A DNA stretch of 64,000 nucleotides from UBA721 sp002705165 (GCA_045565995.1 JBJLEF010000001.1:1364001-1428000), one strand, 5' to 3'. Positions 9,202 to 18,406 are shown, counted from the stretch's first letter. Program-made: numbers and translations. Notes: generated by a model from the letters alone, not told the origin.

Positions 9202-10416
9202 ATGAGGATCTTCTTTTCAGTTGGTGAGCCAAGCGGTGACTTGCACGGTTCCAATCTGATTCAGGAATTGAAACGTCATCATCCGGACATCGAATGCGTT
9301 GGTTTCGGTGGTCCTCACATGCAAAAAGTGGGCTGCAAGCTCCTGTTTGACCTGACTCAGTTTGCCGTGATGTTTTTTGTGCGAGTGTTATTGAATCTGC
9401 ATAAGTTCTTCGCGCTTGCTAGGCAGGCAGAGAAGTACTTTCAAGATAACGAAGTTGATGCTGTCGTCCTGATTGATTATCCCGGCTTCAATTGGGCTAT
9501 TGCTAAACGTGCTCGTCGTCACGGGATTCCAGTTTATTATTACGGGGTTCCGCAACTCTGGGCCTGGGCGCCGTGGCGAATACGCAAAATGCGGCGGAAT
9601 GTTAGCTATGCATTGTGTAAATTACCGTTCGAAGAGAAGTGGTACCGGGATCGTGGATGTGACGCCAAATACGTAGGTCATCCATTCTTTGACGAGTTGG
9701 TTTCCCATCAGGCTGATAAGACATTTATAGACGCCATGCAAAATGGCGAAGGGCCGCTAGTTACGATTTTGCCAGGTTCTCGTACACAGGAAGTTGAGAG
9801 CCAGTTGCCTTGGTTTTTGAAAGCCGTTAAGGAGATTAAAGAGCGTGTACCGGATGTTCGTTTTGCGGTGGCGGCGTTCAAGGAGTCGCAGGCAGAATTT
9901 GCCCGGGAGCAGATTGCTGCAGCAGATCTCAACATTGACGTTTACACAAGTCGAACTCCTGAACTGATGCAGGCAGCTGATTGTTGTATTGCCTGCTCAG
10001 GAAGTGTGTCACTGGAATTGATGTATCATCAAAAGCCGACGGTCGTGTTGTACCACATGAGTAAGTTGCTTTATAAGTATGCGAAATTTATGGTGAATGT
10101 TCGCTATATCACCCTGGTAAACCTCCTCGCATCCTCACAGCCATTTGTACCACTCGAACGTGACTGGCATCCTGATGACCCTGAGTGCGAAGATATTCCA
10201 ATGCCGGAATATCCCACGTGCACGGATAAGTCAGCGGAAATTGCTAGACATGTGATTCAGTGGCTCAGTGAGGCAGAAAGCTATGATGAAAGCGTTGCTC
10301 AATTGGCAACACTGTCAGAGATGTACGGGCATCCGGGTGCCTCACAGCGAGCCGCAGTCTTTATACTGGAGTCGTTGACCGGAAAATCACTTACCGTTAC
10401 CAAGTCTGCAGCCTAA
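9202..10416 (+). CDS. lpxB: Lipid-A-disaccharide synthase
   Basis: LpxB joins UDP-2,3-diacylglucosamine and lipid X to give the lipid A disaccharide at the inner membrane. The protein starts with the conserved SVGEPSGDLHGSNLI, continues with VDAVVLIDYPGFNW and VPQLWAWAPWRIRKM, and has PGSRTQEVESQLP at about residues 190-202, all typical of this GT-B family. The reading frame is open from 9133, but the extra 23 residues have no counterpart in the family, so the ATG at 9202 is used, giving 404 residues. A GAGACAGG stretch precedes it. Together with waaA at 33.8 kb it shows that this organism makes a lipid A-type outer leaflet. Residues 340-375 carry a slightly longer, acidic insert (HPDDPECEDIPMPEYP) than in E. 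coli LpxB. Confidence 0.95.
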   Translation: MRIFFSVGEPSGDLHGSNLIQELKRHHPDIECVGFGGPHMQKVGCKLLFDLTQFAVMFFVRVLLNLHKFFALARQAEKYFQDNEVDAVVLIDYPGFNWAIAKRARRHGIPVYYYGVPQLWAWAPWRIRKMRRNVSYALCKLPFEEKWYRDRGCDAKYVGHPFFDELVSHQADKTFIDAMQNGEGPLVTILPGSRTQEVESQLPWFLKAVKEIKERVPDVRFAVAAFKESQAEFAREQIAAADLNIDVYTSRTPELMQAADCCIACSGSVSLELMYHQKPTVVLYHMSKLLYKYAKFMVNVRYITLVNLLASSQPFVPLERDWHPDDPECEDIPMPEYPTCTDKSAEIARHVIQWLSEAESYDESVAQLATLSEMYGHPGASQRAAVFILESLTGKSLTVTKSAA

Positions 10417-10474
10417 TAGGTTGTCGCTGATTGTTTTGCGGTGTACGTTCGAAAGGTAAACAAGGGATTCTCAA

Positions 10475-11584
10475 TTGCTATTAGGTGAACCAAACAGAAC
10501 CGATTTCGATCTCGCTTTTCGCTGTTTCGGAATACCAGTTCGAGTGCATCCGGGATTTTGGGCGATTGCCGCATTACTTAGCCTGCCGGCCGGGCGTGAG
10601 CCTCTTCCTGTTCTGGGTTTTGCTTTGGCAATATTCCTTTCTATTCTGATTCATGAAATGGGACATGCGTTAGCTTTCCGTAAGTGCGGTATTCAGTCAC
10701 ATATTGTTCTCTATCATTTTGGTGGTTTAGCTGTACCCGATTCGGTTTCCAACTATGTAGGCTATGGTCGACAATACTCTTCCGGTTCCAAAATCTTCGT
10801 GACTGCCATGGGGCCTGGAGTACAGATGCTGTCCGCTATTCTGTTGATATTGTTTCTTCGTGGAATAGGAAAAACAGACGGTTTCCTAACTGGTATCGTG
10901 GGGATTCCCGCTGCCTGGACAGCTGATCCAGTTGGGTCTCTTCAGGATCTTCGCAAAGTGAATGGTGCAGTATTACCATGTTATCCCATTCAGCAATTTC
11001 CAGAACTAAGTCAGGCCGCACTGGGATTGGCTGATAAGAACCAAGATGGATTGATTACGTGGATCGAGTTGGTAGATTACGAAGTAGAGCTTGAGGCTGC
11101 GGCGGAGTTTGCAATCCCGATGTGGAAAACGGTCGAAGGAAAATCCCCAAGATTATATGTTCCTCGCGAAATGCTTGATCACTTTTCCGGAACGTATTTG
11201 GAGATCCTGGATCGAGCTGATCGGGGGCGAGACAAACTTATCCTTTGGGAAGATGTGGTACGTGGCCACCTCCAGAGGATCCGAGTACAGAATGAATTCC
11301 TTTCGATATTTTGTTTTGGCTTTATTCAGATTGGATTGTTTTGGGCTGTGATGAATCTTATTCCCGTCTATCCACTCGACGGTGGTCAGATCGCTCGTGA
11401 ATTGTTTGTTCTAAGCCGCGTTCCGAACGGAGTGATCAAGTCTCTGAAGTTGTCGATCGCATGCGGTGCGCTGACAGGTTTGATAGGGCTAAGACTGAAC
11501 ATGACGTTCATCGCAATCATGTTCTTTCTTCTCGCTTACTCGTCTTATCAAATGCTACAACGAATGCTGGGTCGGTACTTTTGA
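10475..11584 (+). CDS. Site-2-type M50 metalloprotease with an EF-hand-containing insert
   Basis: A 369-residue intramembrane zinc protease of the S2P/M50 family. The zinc motif HEMGH is at residues 60-64 in a hydrophobic helix, and the second motif NLIPVYPLDGGQ at 294-305 supplies the third ligand. Between them, residues about 150-268 form a soluble insert not found in standard S2P proteins. It contains a textbook twelve-residue EF-hand loop, DKNQDGLITWIE (187-198), with Asp/Asn/Asp at positions 1, 3, 5, Gly at 6, Ile at 8 and Glu at 12, and a weaker second loop at 249-260 (DRGRDKLILWED). The start is TTG with AAGGGA seven bases upstream. It follows lpxB by 58 bases on the same strand. Calcium control of cleavage is inferred; the substrate is unknown. 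Confidence 0.88.
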   Translation: MLLGEPNRTDFDLAFRCFGIPVRVHPGFWAIAALLSLPAGREPLPVLGFALAIFLSILIHEMGHALAFRKCGIQSHIVLYHFGGLAVPDSVSNYVGYGRQYSSGSKIFVTAMGPGVQMLSAILLILFLRGIGKTDGFLTGIVGIPAAWTADPVGSLQDLRKVNGAVLPCYPIQQFPELSQAALGLADKNQDGLITWIELVDYEVELEAAAEFAIPMWKTVEGKSPRLYVPREMLDHFSGTYLEILDRADRGRDKLILWEDVVRGHLQRIRVQNEFLSIFCFGFIQIGLFWAVMNLIPVYPLDGGQIARELFVLSRVPNGVIKSLKLSIACGALTGLIGLRLNMTFIAIMFFLLAYSSYQMLQRMLGRYF

Positions 11585-11779
11585 GAAACTAGCATTGCAT
11601 TAAACTTGCGATGTAACGTCTAATAACCTTTCAACAAAAAGTTTGGATTTCTGCAGAGTGGGATATTATTGTTAAAAAAACATTGCATTAATTCCGATGA
11701 TGCTTACAAATACTATTGTTGAAGATTAACTTGTTAACGATTCAGCAATGGGTCGTAAGCGAGTGTGAAAGAATTTCGG

Positions 11780-11815
11780 TTGTTTGCAAACGTTTAGCCA
11801 ATTGTTTGCAAACAA
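11780..11815. promoter_or_regulatory. Tandem palindromic operator upstream of the lysine-rich protein gene
   Basis: The ten-base palindrome GTTTGCAAAC occurs twice, at 11782-11791 and 11804-11813, each inside TTGTTTGCAAAC. Centre-to-centre distance is 22 bases, about two helical turns, so two protein dimers could sit on the same face of DNA. The downstream copy extends to a perfect 14-base palindrome (TTGTTTGCAAACAA). A weak promoter-like pair (TTGCAA at 11806, TAGACA at 11828, 16 bases apart) would put the second palindrome over the -35 box, suggesting repression. The rest of the 11585-11862 gap is AT-rich, with an 11-base direct repeat CATTGCATTAA at 11593 and 11681. The cognate regulator is unknown. 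Confidence 0.55.
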
Positions 11816-11862
11816 CGACTTGCGACATAGACACCGTAGAATAAATTTCGGAGGACATAAAC

Positions 11863-12273
11863 GTGGCCAAGAAAAAAGCAGCTGCTAAAAAGAAGGTAGC
11901 TAAAAGAAGAGTTGCCAAAAAGAAGGTAGCTAAGAAAAAGGTAGTCAGGAAGAAGGCTGCTCCTAAGCGTAAAGTTGCCAAAAAGAAGGTAGCTAAGAAG
12001 AAAGTAGCGAAGAAGAAAGTAGCGAAGAAGAAAGTAGCTAAGAAGAAAGTAGCGAAGAAGAAAGTAGCTAAGAAGAAAGTAGCTAAGAAGAAAGCTGCAC
12101 CAAAGCGTAAAGTTGCCAAAAAGAAAGTTGCCAAAAAGAAAGTTGCCAAAAAGAAAGTTGCCAAAAAGAAGGTAGCTAAGAAGAAGGTAGCTAAGAAGAA
12201 GGTAGCTAAGAAGAAGGCTGCACCTAGACGTAAGGCTGCTAAGAAAAAGACTACTCGTCGTAAGAAGAGATAA
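11863..12273 (+). CDS. Lysine/alanine-rich histone H1-like repetitive protein
   Basis: A 136-residue protein made almost only of Lys, Ala and Val, with some Arg and Pro. It consists of tandem KKVAK pentapeptides broken up by AAPKRK or AAPRRK spacers at about residues 32-37, 81-86 and 119-124, ending in TTRRKKR. Its charge and AAPKRK spacers resemble the C-terminal tail of eukaryotic histone H1 and bacterial H1-like proteins, so nucleoid binding is the likely role. There is no folded domain visible. The start is GTG with a very strong GGAGG site eight bases before it, and the AAG/AAA-rich codons point to high expression. A bidirectional terminator follows and two palindromes precede it, so it is probably a single-gene unit. 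A DNA-binding role is inferred from composition only. Confidence 0.85.
   Translation: MAKKKAAAKKKVAKRRVAKKKVAKKKVVRKKAAPKRKVAKKKVAKKKVAKKKVAKKKVAKKKVAKKKVAKKKVAKKKAAPKRKVAKKKVAKKKVAKKKVAKKKVAKKKVAKKKVAKKKAAPRRKAAKKKTTRRKKR
11890..12220 (+). repeat. Coding tandem repeats of a 15-base unit (KKVAK)
   Basis: The 15-base unit coding for Lys-Lys-Val-Ala-Lys is repeated many times in frame. Neighbouring copies share synonymous codons in blocks: GTAGC(G/T)AAGAAGAAA around 12003-12090, GTTGCCAAAAAGAAA around 12112-12170, and GTAGCTAAGAAGAAG around 12172-12215. Such block identity points to recent duplication by slippage or unequal crossing-over, so copy number probably varies between strains. Confidence 0.85.
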
Positions 12274-12290
12274 GTTTTTAATTCTGAACT

Positions 12291-12331
12291 AAAAAACACG
12301 CTTCCAGTTTAATATTGGAAGCGTGTTTTTT
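12291..12331. terminator. Bidirectional rho-independent terminator
   Basis: A 16-base perfect stem (AAAAAACACGCTTCCA at 12291-12306, TGGAAGCGTGTTTTTT at 12316-12331) closes a nine-base loop. There is a T-tract on both strands, so it can end the lysine-rich gene on the + strand and the mrp gene on the - strand. The two genes converge here. Confidence 0.92.
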
Positions 12332-12370
12332 TATGCGTTCAGGCGAGCCAGAGATAGGCGTAAAGTTCCT

Positions 12371-13459
12371 TTAGCCTAGGACTGGTAGTTGAGGTTGTGG
12401 CGGCTCCTGTTCCGCACTACCGGCCATGTTGGCAACGAGTGTTTCCACGATCGATCGAAAGGATGCGGAGGATTCAGGATCCTCTAAATTTTGATTTGTG
12501 GTCCCGGCATCCCCATGTTCACGAATGCTTAGTGTAATTGGCACTTCACCCAGAAAAGGTACATTGAGTTCAGCAGCACTTCTCTTAGCGCCACCACTGC
12601 CAAAGATATCGTAACGCTTGTTGTTATCGGGGCAGATAAAACCACTCATATTTTCGACCATGCCTAGTACAGGAATGTTCACTTTACGGAACATGGCGAT
12701 GGATTTTACAGCATCCAGCAAGGCCACTCGTTGCGGAGTACAAACAACGACAGCTCCGGTGAGCGGAATGACCTGTGACAGCGTCAGTGCGATGTCTCCG
12801 GTCCCCGGCGGCATATCAATAATTAGATAATCTAAATCCCCCCATGCGGCATCTCGTAGAAACTGTGTGATAGCACCATGGAGCATTGGTCCGCGCCAAA
12901 TAACGGCTTCCCCTTCCGGGACCATGAAACCCATCGAAAGAACGGGCATGCCGTTAGCATCTATGGGGACAATTTTTTTGTTTTCATTGACGGTCGGAGC
13001 GCCCGCGTCGTTGACACCCAGTAACTGCGGAATACTTGGACCATACACGTCAGCATCCATAATCCCCACTTTGGATCCTGCAGCCTGGAGACCCAGGGCC
13101 AGGCTTGCTGCGATGGTGCTCTTACCAACACCTCCCTTACCTGACCCGACGGCAATAACGCTTTTTACGGTGAGGCCAAATTCCCCAATAGGTGGGGCAG
13201 GCCGTTCGTAGATCACATGGTTCACCGACAGGTCCGTAAGACCCTCGAGATTGGCATGCAAATACTGCTCAAATTCTGCTCGCTTGCTTTCCCAGATTGG
13301 AGCACTGTGGGTGGACAAGCCGAAATCGCATGTCAGACTGCCACCGTCAATCTGAATATTGCTGACCTGTTCCATGGTAACAATGTCACGACCAGTTTCG
13401 GGATCAATAAAGCCCGAAAGAACATCTTGTACAGCGGTGAGTGTTAATTCCTGAGTCAT
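12371..13459 (-). CDS. mrp: Mrp/ApbC-family P-loop ATPase (iron-sulfur carrier)
   Basis: A 362-residue Mrp/NBP35-type protein that in the family binds and delivers Fe-S clusters in the cytoplasm. Residues 1 to about 85 are the FeS-assembly-P (DUF59) domain, followed by the deviant Walker A GKGGVGKST (107-115) and the switch motifs MDADVYGPSIPQ and IIDMPPGTGD. In the C-terminal region the usual CxxC motif is only half present: residues 276-279 read CPDN, so the second Cys is missing; related variants are known. ATG with AGGAAACACC upstream. It follows nqrM on the same strand after a gap of about 285 bases, so it is likely a separate transcript, ending at the shared terminator at 12291-12331. 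A supply of Fe-S clusters for NqrF is a plausible but unproven link. Confidence 0.92.
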   Translation of the reverse strand: MTQELTLTAVQDVLSGFIDPETGRDIVTMEQVSNIQIDGGSLTCDFGLSTHSAPIWESKRAEFEQYLHANLEGLTDLSVNHVIYERPAPPIGEFGLTVKSVIAVGSGKGGVGKSTIAASLALGLQAAGSKVGIMDADVYGPSIPQLLGVNDAGAPTVNENKKIVPIDANGMPVLSMGFMVPEGEAVIWRGPMLHGAITQFLRDAAWGDLDYLIIDMPPGTGDIALTLSQVIPLTGAVVVCTPQRVALLDAVKSIAMFRKVNIPVLGMVENMSGFICPDNNKRYDIFGSGGAKRSAAELNVPFLGEVPITLSIREHGDAGTTNQNLEDPESSASFRSIVETLVANMAGSAEQEPPQPQLPVLG

Positions 13460-13696
13460 GGTGTTTCCTGATTAGTCTTAGGTTTATGGGAATCGGAGTT
13501 GTCAGTAAATGGCAGTCGAACCCACAAAATAATTGGTAATTTTTAAGTTGTTTCTAAAATGTGTTTTGGTTGGTAATGATATTCCGCGGTTGTATTTTGA
13601 ATTTTTCAAAGAGTTGTACAAGGTTTGGTTTGCGGTTTCATTACGAACCGGAGAATACGTTCTTCGTAAAACCGTTAGGCTTTAGTGCATTGCTGA

Positions 13697-13719
13697 GCCT
13701 TCATCCTGTGGATGACGGC
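13697..13719. other. Hairpin between nqrM and mrp
   Basis: A ten-base stem with one mismatch (GCCTTCATCC at 13697-13706, GGATGACGGC at 13710-13719) and a three-base loop lies just after the nqrM stop codon. No T-tract follows on either strand, so it is at best an mRNA 3' end stabiliser or a weak terminator of the nqr operon. The remaining part of the 13460-13744 gap is AT-rich and should hold the mrp promoter; I see no clear boxes. Confidence 0.35.
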
Positions 13720-13744
13720 AAGCAAGGGCGTGTTCTCTTTTTGT

Positions 13745-13957
13745 TTAATCGCACTGTTGTTGCATGAAGTCCTCACACTCCTCCACCGGCGTCGAGCATG
13801 ACTCACACAGTGAGTTGCCGCTTTCATCCAGCATTCCGGCCAACCCGCCACAACTGCCTTTAAGCTGCCGGTTACTGAAAATGACACCTACTGCCATGGC
13901 CAGAAAGACTCCACCAAAGACGCCGCACGAGATCAAAAATAATTCGAAAAAAGACAT
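13745..13957 (-). CDS. nqrM: Na+-NQR maturation protein NqrM
   Basis: A 70-residue protein of the NqrM (DUF539) family. A single N-terminal transmembrane helix (about residues 5-27) is followed by the hallmark KGSCGGL (33-39) and further cysteines at 51, 54, 61 and 69. In Vibrio, NqrM is needed to deliver iron to the metal site formed by NqrD and NqrE. It is the last gene of the nqr operon, five bases after apbE, which supports the call. The short length is normal for the family. The extra cysteines at the tail could bind iron. The start ATG is preceded by an AGATTAAT stretch with only weak ribosome-binding character, again consistent with coupling to apbE. Confidence 0.9.
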   Translation of the reverse strand: MSFFELFLISCGVFGGVFLAMAVGVIFSNRQLKGSCGGLAGMLDESGNSLCESCSTPVEECEDFMQQQCD

Positions 13958-13962
13958 CGCAA

Positions 13963-15036
13963 TTAATCTTTCACTACCGTTTTTTCAAAGTTTGGTGTTT
14001 GTTGGGAGGTGAACCCTGAATCGGTTCGTTCAAAAAGCATCACCGCTAAATTATGCTGCCTAGCTATATCATAGGCCTGAACTGGTCCCAGCACCAAGAG
14101 GGCAGTTGCCCAGGCATCGGCTTCCGCACAGTTTTTTGTGATAACAACGGTACTTGTTAAGTTGTGTGTGACCGGCTTGGCTGTGAGGGGATTAATGGTG
14201 TGGGAATATCGTATTCCATCCACGTCAAAAAAATTGAAATAGTCGCCTGACGTTGCCATTGCCTGTGTGGAGAGATTGATTGTGGCTGACAAAATGCCAG
14301 GCGGAGCATCGGGCTCCTGAATTCCGATACGCCAGGGAGTTCCGTCAGTCCGATTACCAAGCGTTCCAATTTCCCCGCCAATTTCCACCATGCAACCATC
14401 GTCGATCGGGTATTGTTTCAAGAGAGCCAGGATTTCGTCGACGGCGTAACCTTTAGCAATAGCAGACAAATCAACATAGAGTTCAGGAATGTCTTTGCGT
14501 AACGATTGGCGTTCTTGATCTACATGTAAATACTGGTAGCCAATCTCGCCTTTCACTACTTGAATGTCGGACTCGGTGGGAAGTGTCCTTTGCTGTGAAA
14601 TATCCCGCGGGCCGAATTGCCATAGATTGACTGCAGGCCCGACTGTAATATCGAATGCGCCGTTGGTAGCCTTGCTGATCGTCTGGGCACGCTGAACTAA
14701 TTGAAGCAATTCATCGGAGACCGCGATCCAGTCGGTGGAAGTTGACTGATTGAATTGAGAGAGTTCGGAATCCTCAAGATAGGTCGACATGACCTGATTG
14801 ATTTCCCGCAGTCGTGTATTTATTTGTTGTTGTAAGGTCTCTAGAGAGCGCTCTCGGTCATGATTTGCCAGTACCACTTTGTAGGTAGTGCCCATGGTCC
14901 GCCCGCGTAGTTCCAACCCAGGGGCCGTCGTGGGAATGAGGGGATCGGTGTTGCGGAAACACCACAAGATAAAGAACAGGACGAACAGACCCAGTGTAAA
15001 TTTAGCAATTGGAGAATTGGATTTCATTGACCGCAT
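13963..15036 (-). CDS. apbE: FAD:protein FMN transferase ApbE
   Basis: A 357-residue flavin transferase that attaches FMN from FAD to a threonine in target proteins on the outer face of the inner membrane, with magnesium as cofactor. A signal-anchor helix lies at about residues 12-27. The family motifs are RGRTMGTTYKVV (45-56), GAFDITVGP, VDLSAIAKGYAVDEI (about 193-207) and the C-terminal SHTINPLT region. It sits inside the nqr operon, between nqrF and nqrM, so its natural substrates are almost certainly NqrB and NqrC, whose SGAT/AGAT target threonines are visible. There is a 24-base gap after nqrF. A second ATG three codons in (15027) has a better-placed AGGA and may be the true start. Confidence 0.94.
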   Translation of the reverse strand: MRSMKSNSPIAKFTLGLFVLFFILWCFRNTDPLIPTTAPGLELRGRTMGTTYKVVLANHDRERSLETLQQQINTRLREINQVMSTYLEDSELSQFNQSTSTDWIAVSDELLQLVQRAQTISKATNGAFDITVGPAVNLWQFGPRDISQQRTLPTESDIQVVKGEIGYQYLHVDQERQSLRKDIPELYVDLSAIAKGYAVDEILALLKQYPIDDGCMVEIGGEIGTLGNRTDGTPWRIGIQEPDAPPGILSATINLSTQAMATSGDYFNFFDVDGIRYSHTINPLTAKPVTHNLTSTVVITKNCAEADAWATALLVLGPVQAYDIARQHNLAVMLFERTDSGFTSQQTPNFEKTVVKD

Positions 15037-15060
15037 CCTGCTCTGCCAAGTCTCTGGAAG

Positions 15061-16290
<1,230 letters not shown>

Positions 16291-16359
16291 GGTGATAAAT
16301 CTTCAACCTAATAGGTAAAGGTGATATTTGGTTTGTTGTGTTGCTGAAACGGTTGTCTG

Positions 16360-16968
16360 TTACAGTTGGATGCCGCCAAACGCCATAAAGGCCATTGCCA
16401 TCAGACCGACAATAATAAAAGTGATACCTAACCCTCGTAGTCCGTGAGGTACATCGCTATATTTCAGTTTCTCCCGAATCCCAGCCAAAGCAGCAATTGC
16501 CAGAGCCCAGCCGACTCCACTACCAATGCCGAATTCAACACTTTCAATAAAGGTGTATTGACGTTCCACCATGAAAAGCGAACCACCAAGGATGGCACAG
16601 TTCACGGTGATAAGCGGCAGGAAGATGCCCAGTGCGTTGTAGAGAGGCGGGAAGTACTTATCGAGGGTCATTTCAAGAATTTGCACCATCGCTGCAATGA
16701 CACCGATATAGCTAATGAGTCCGAGAAACTCTAGATTTGAATCTTCTACACCGGCCCAGCTTAGGGCTCCGTCTTCTAGCAGGTACTGATAGATGAGATT
16801 ATTAGCAGGGACAGTAATAGCCTGTATGACAATAACGGCAACCCCGAGTCCGAGAGCAGTTTTGACATTTTTGGATACCGCCAGAAACGTACACATCCCC
16901 AGGAAGAATGAGAGTGCCAGATTCTCGATAAAGATTGATTTTACAATAATACTTAGATGTTCTGACAT
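16360..16968 (-). CDS. nqrE: Na+-translocating NADH:quinone reductase subunit E
   Basis: NqrE (202 residues) is one of the two inversely oriented, six-helix membrane subunits that together hold an iron site in the NQR complex. The family pattern is clear from the start (SIFIENLALSFFLGMCTFLAVS, with the conserved cysteine in FLGMC) and later NCAILGG, which holds the second conserved cysteine. Its length matches the Vibrio subunit. It follows nqrD with a gap of only two bases, so the two are co-translated, as fits equal stoichiometry. The NqrE homologue RnfA/RsxA is similar, but the presence of nqrA, nqrB, nqrC and nqrF marks this as NQR and not RNF. Confidence 0.96.
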   Translation of the reverse strand: MSEHLSIIVKSIFIENLALSFFLGMCTFLAVSKNVKTALGLGVAVIVIQAITVPANNLIYQYLLEDGALSWAGVEDSNLEFLGLISYIGVIAAMVQILEMTLDKYFPPLYNALGIFLPLITVNCAILGGSLFMVERQYTFIESVEFGIGSGVGWALAIAALAGIREKLKYSDVPHGLRGLGITFIIVGLMAMAFMAFGGIQL

Positions 16969-16970
16969 GT

Positions 16971-17582
16971 TTAGGCTTCCTCAATCTGTTCAGGCCTGAA
17001 GGTGCGAATTACCCAAATAATGATTCCAATCAGGAAGAAGGCACTGGGTGCCAAAAGCATTAAGCCGTTGTTCTGATACGAAGCTGGCATCACTTCCATA
17101 CCAAAGATTTTGCCGCTACCAAATAGTTCACGGAAGAATCCAACGGTGAGAAGGATAAAACTATAGCCAAGTCCGTTTCCAATACCGTCAAGAAAACTAA
17201 CCATCGGGCGATTCTTCATCGCAAAACCCTCAGCTCGTCCCATGACGATACAATTGGTAATGATCAGTCCTACGAAGACAGACATCTGCTTAGCCACATC
17301 AAAGGCGTAGGCTTTGAGGACTTGATCTACGAGGATCACAAGAGAAGCAATGACCGTCATCTGGACGATGATTCGAACACTGGAGGGAATGTAGTTTCGA
17401 ATCAGGCTAACTGCCAAATTTGAAAACGCAACTACAAAAATCACCGCCACACACATAGTCAAAGAGGTGTCGAGTTTGGTGGTAACTGCCAAGGCTGAAC
17501 AAATGCCAAGAATTTGCAGCGCAATAGGGTTGTTCTTGAATACAGGATCAAGAAGTACGTCTTTGGCTTTTGGTTCAGCCAT
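16971..17582 (-). CDS. nqrD: Na+-translocating NADH:quinone reductase subunit D
   Basis: NqrD (203 residues) is the partner of NqrE in the membrane core. It has six hydrophobic helices, with the family features NPIALQILGICSALAVTTKL near the N-terminus and LIITNCIVMGRAEGFA in the middle; the cysteines in GICS and NCIV are the expected iron ligands. Its length fits the family. A gap of 47 bases separates it from nqrC, and two bases from nqrE. The related RnfE/RsxE subunit looks similar, but operon context decides the assignment. The N-terminus (MAEPKAKDVLLDPVFKNNP) is soluble, as usual. Confidence 0.96.
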   Translation of the reverse strand: MAEPKAKDVLLDPVFKNNPIALQILGICSALAVTTKLDTSLTMCVAVIFVVAFSNLAVSLIRNYIPSSVRIIVQMTVIASLVILVDQVLKAYAFDVAKQMSVFVGLIITNCIVMGRAEGFAMKNRPMVSFLDGIGNGLGYSFILLTVGFFRELFGSGKIFGMEVMPASYQNNGLMLLAPSAFFLIGIIIWVIRTFRPEQIEEA

Positions 17583-17629
17583 ACTTCAGTTTCCTTTTTC
17601 CTAAATAACCAACGAAGGTTGTTATTGTT

Positions 17630-18406
17630 TTAGTTTGAGGCTTCGATGAATTTGTCGCTAGATTCGAGATATACCCCAAATCCTTCACTTCCGAGCCAGT
17701 ACTTAATTAGTTTATCGACTCCTTGAGTCGTAATTGTGGCTCCGGCCAGTCCGTCGATATCATTCGGTCCGGCAGCGCCACTTTTAGTTACATTCAGAAT
17801 GACCTGCCCATCGACATCAAGCGTTTGCTTGCTTTGATTCCATTGAGCTTTCCAGGCAGGGTTGTCGACTTCACCACCGAGTCCGGGAGTTTCCCCGTGT
17901 GAATAAAAGGTGATACCTCGTGTTGTAAAGTCGTCAGCCGATACGGAAATGAAGCCTTTCAGAGTGGACCAAAGACCTTTTCCACGGACTGGCAGGATAA
18001 GCTGTTGTTTTTCCGGGTAGAGATAAACAACAGCGTAATTTTCACGCATCCCACCAATGCCTGCAGGGTCGTTGCCTTTGAGGTCAGTCATTTCCTCCTT
18101 TTTATTCAGTTTCTTCAGGTCGAAAGAGGTGGCATCCATTTTTGAGTATTCGGTTTTCTTAACGTAGCTTCCTGTGTTCAAATCGACCAACCGAGCTTCA
18201 ATATTGTTACTAAATAGTTGCTCAATATCACCATCGACATAGTCGATCCCGGAAACACTGAGAATGTTCTTCCGCAAGTCCAAGGCGGCGTTGGCGTCCT
18301 GACGACTTTTCAGTCCGACCGCTGCACCGGAAACAAGCACAGAGCAGATGATGCAGAGTACACTCATTACGAGGAAAGTATTTTTTACTGAATCGCGATT
18401 ATTCAT
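17630..18406 (-). CDS. nqrC: Na+-translocating NADH:quinone reductase subunit C
   Basis: NqrC (258 residues) carries a covalently bound FMN on the periplasmic side. It has one N-terminal membrane helix (about residues 10-31) and a periplasmic FMN-binding domain with GETPGLGGEVDNPAWKAQW at about 171-189. The FMN attachment motif reads LAGATITT, with Thr at 224 as the flavin acceptor; the usual Ser of SGAT is Ala here. The reading frame is open from 18511, but the ATG at 18406 is chosen: it overlaps the nqrB stop codon in ATGAATAA and the protein then begins as in the family. ApbE, encoded in the same operon, should load the FMN. Confidence 0.95.
   Translation of the reverse strand: MNNRDSVKNTFLVMSVLCIICSVLVSGAAVGLKSRQDANAALDLRKNILSVSGIDYVDGDIEQLFSNNIEARLVDLNTGSYVKKTEYSKMDATSFDLKKLNKKEEMTDLKGNDPAGIGGMRENYAVVYLYPEKQQLILPVRGKGLWSTLKGFISVSADDFTTRGITFYSHGETPGLGGEVDNPAWKAQWNQSKQTLDVDGQVILNVTKSGAAGPNDIDGLAGATITTQGVDKLIKYWLGSEGFGVYLESSDKFIEASN

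Noticed and set aside
11890..12220. CRISPR-like array
   Set aside because: The 15-base units are contiguous and in frame, with no spacers; they are coding repeats.
11742..12299. 185-residue frame on the minus strand (Phe/Leu/Ala-Thr repeats)
   Set aside because: It is the complement of the lysine-rich repeat gene; Lys/Ala/Val codons give no stops on the other strand. It lacks a ribosome-binding site, and the + strand gene has a very strong one.
13561..13767. 68-residue frame on the + strand between mrp and nqrM
   Set aside because: No ribosome-binding site, no recognisable domain, and it overlaps the end of nqrM.
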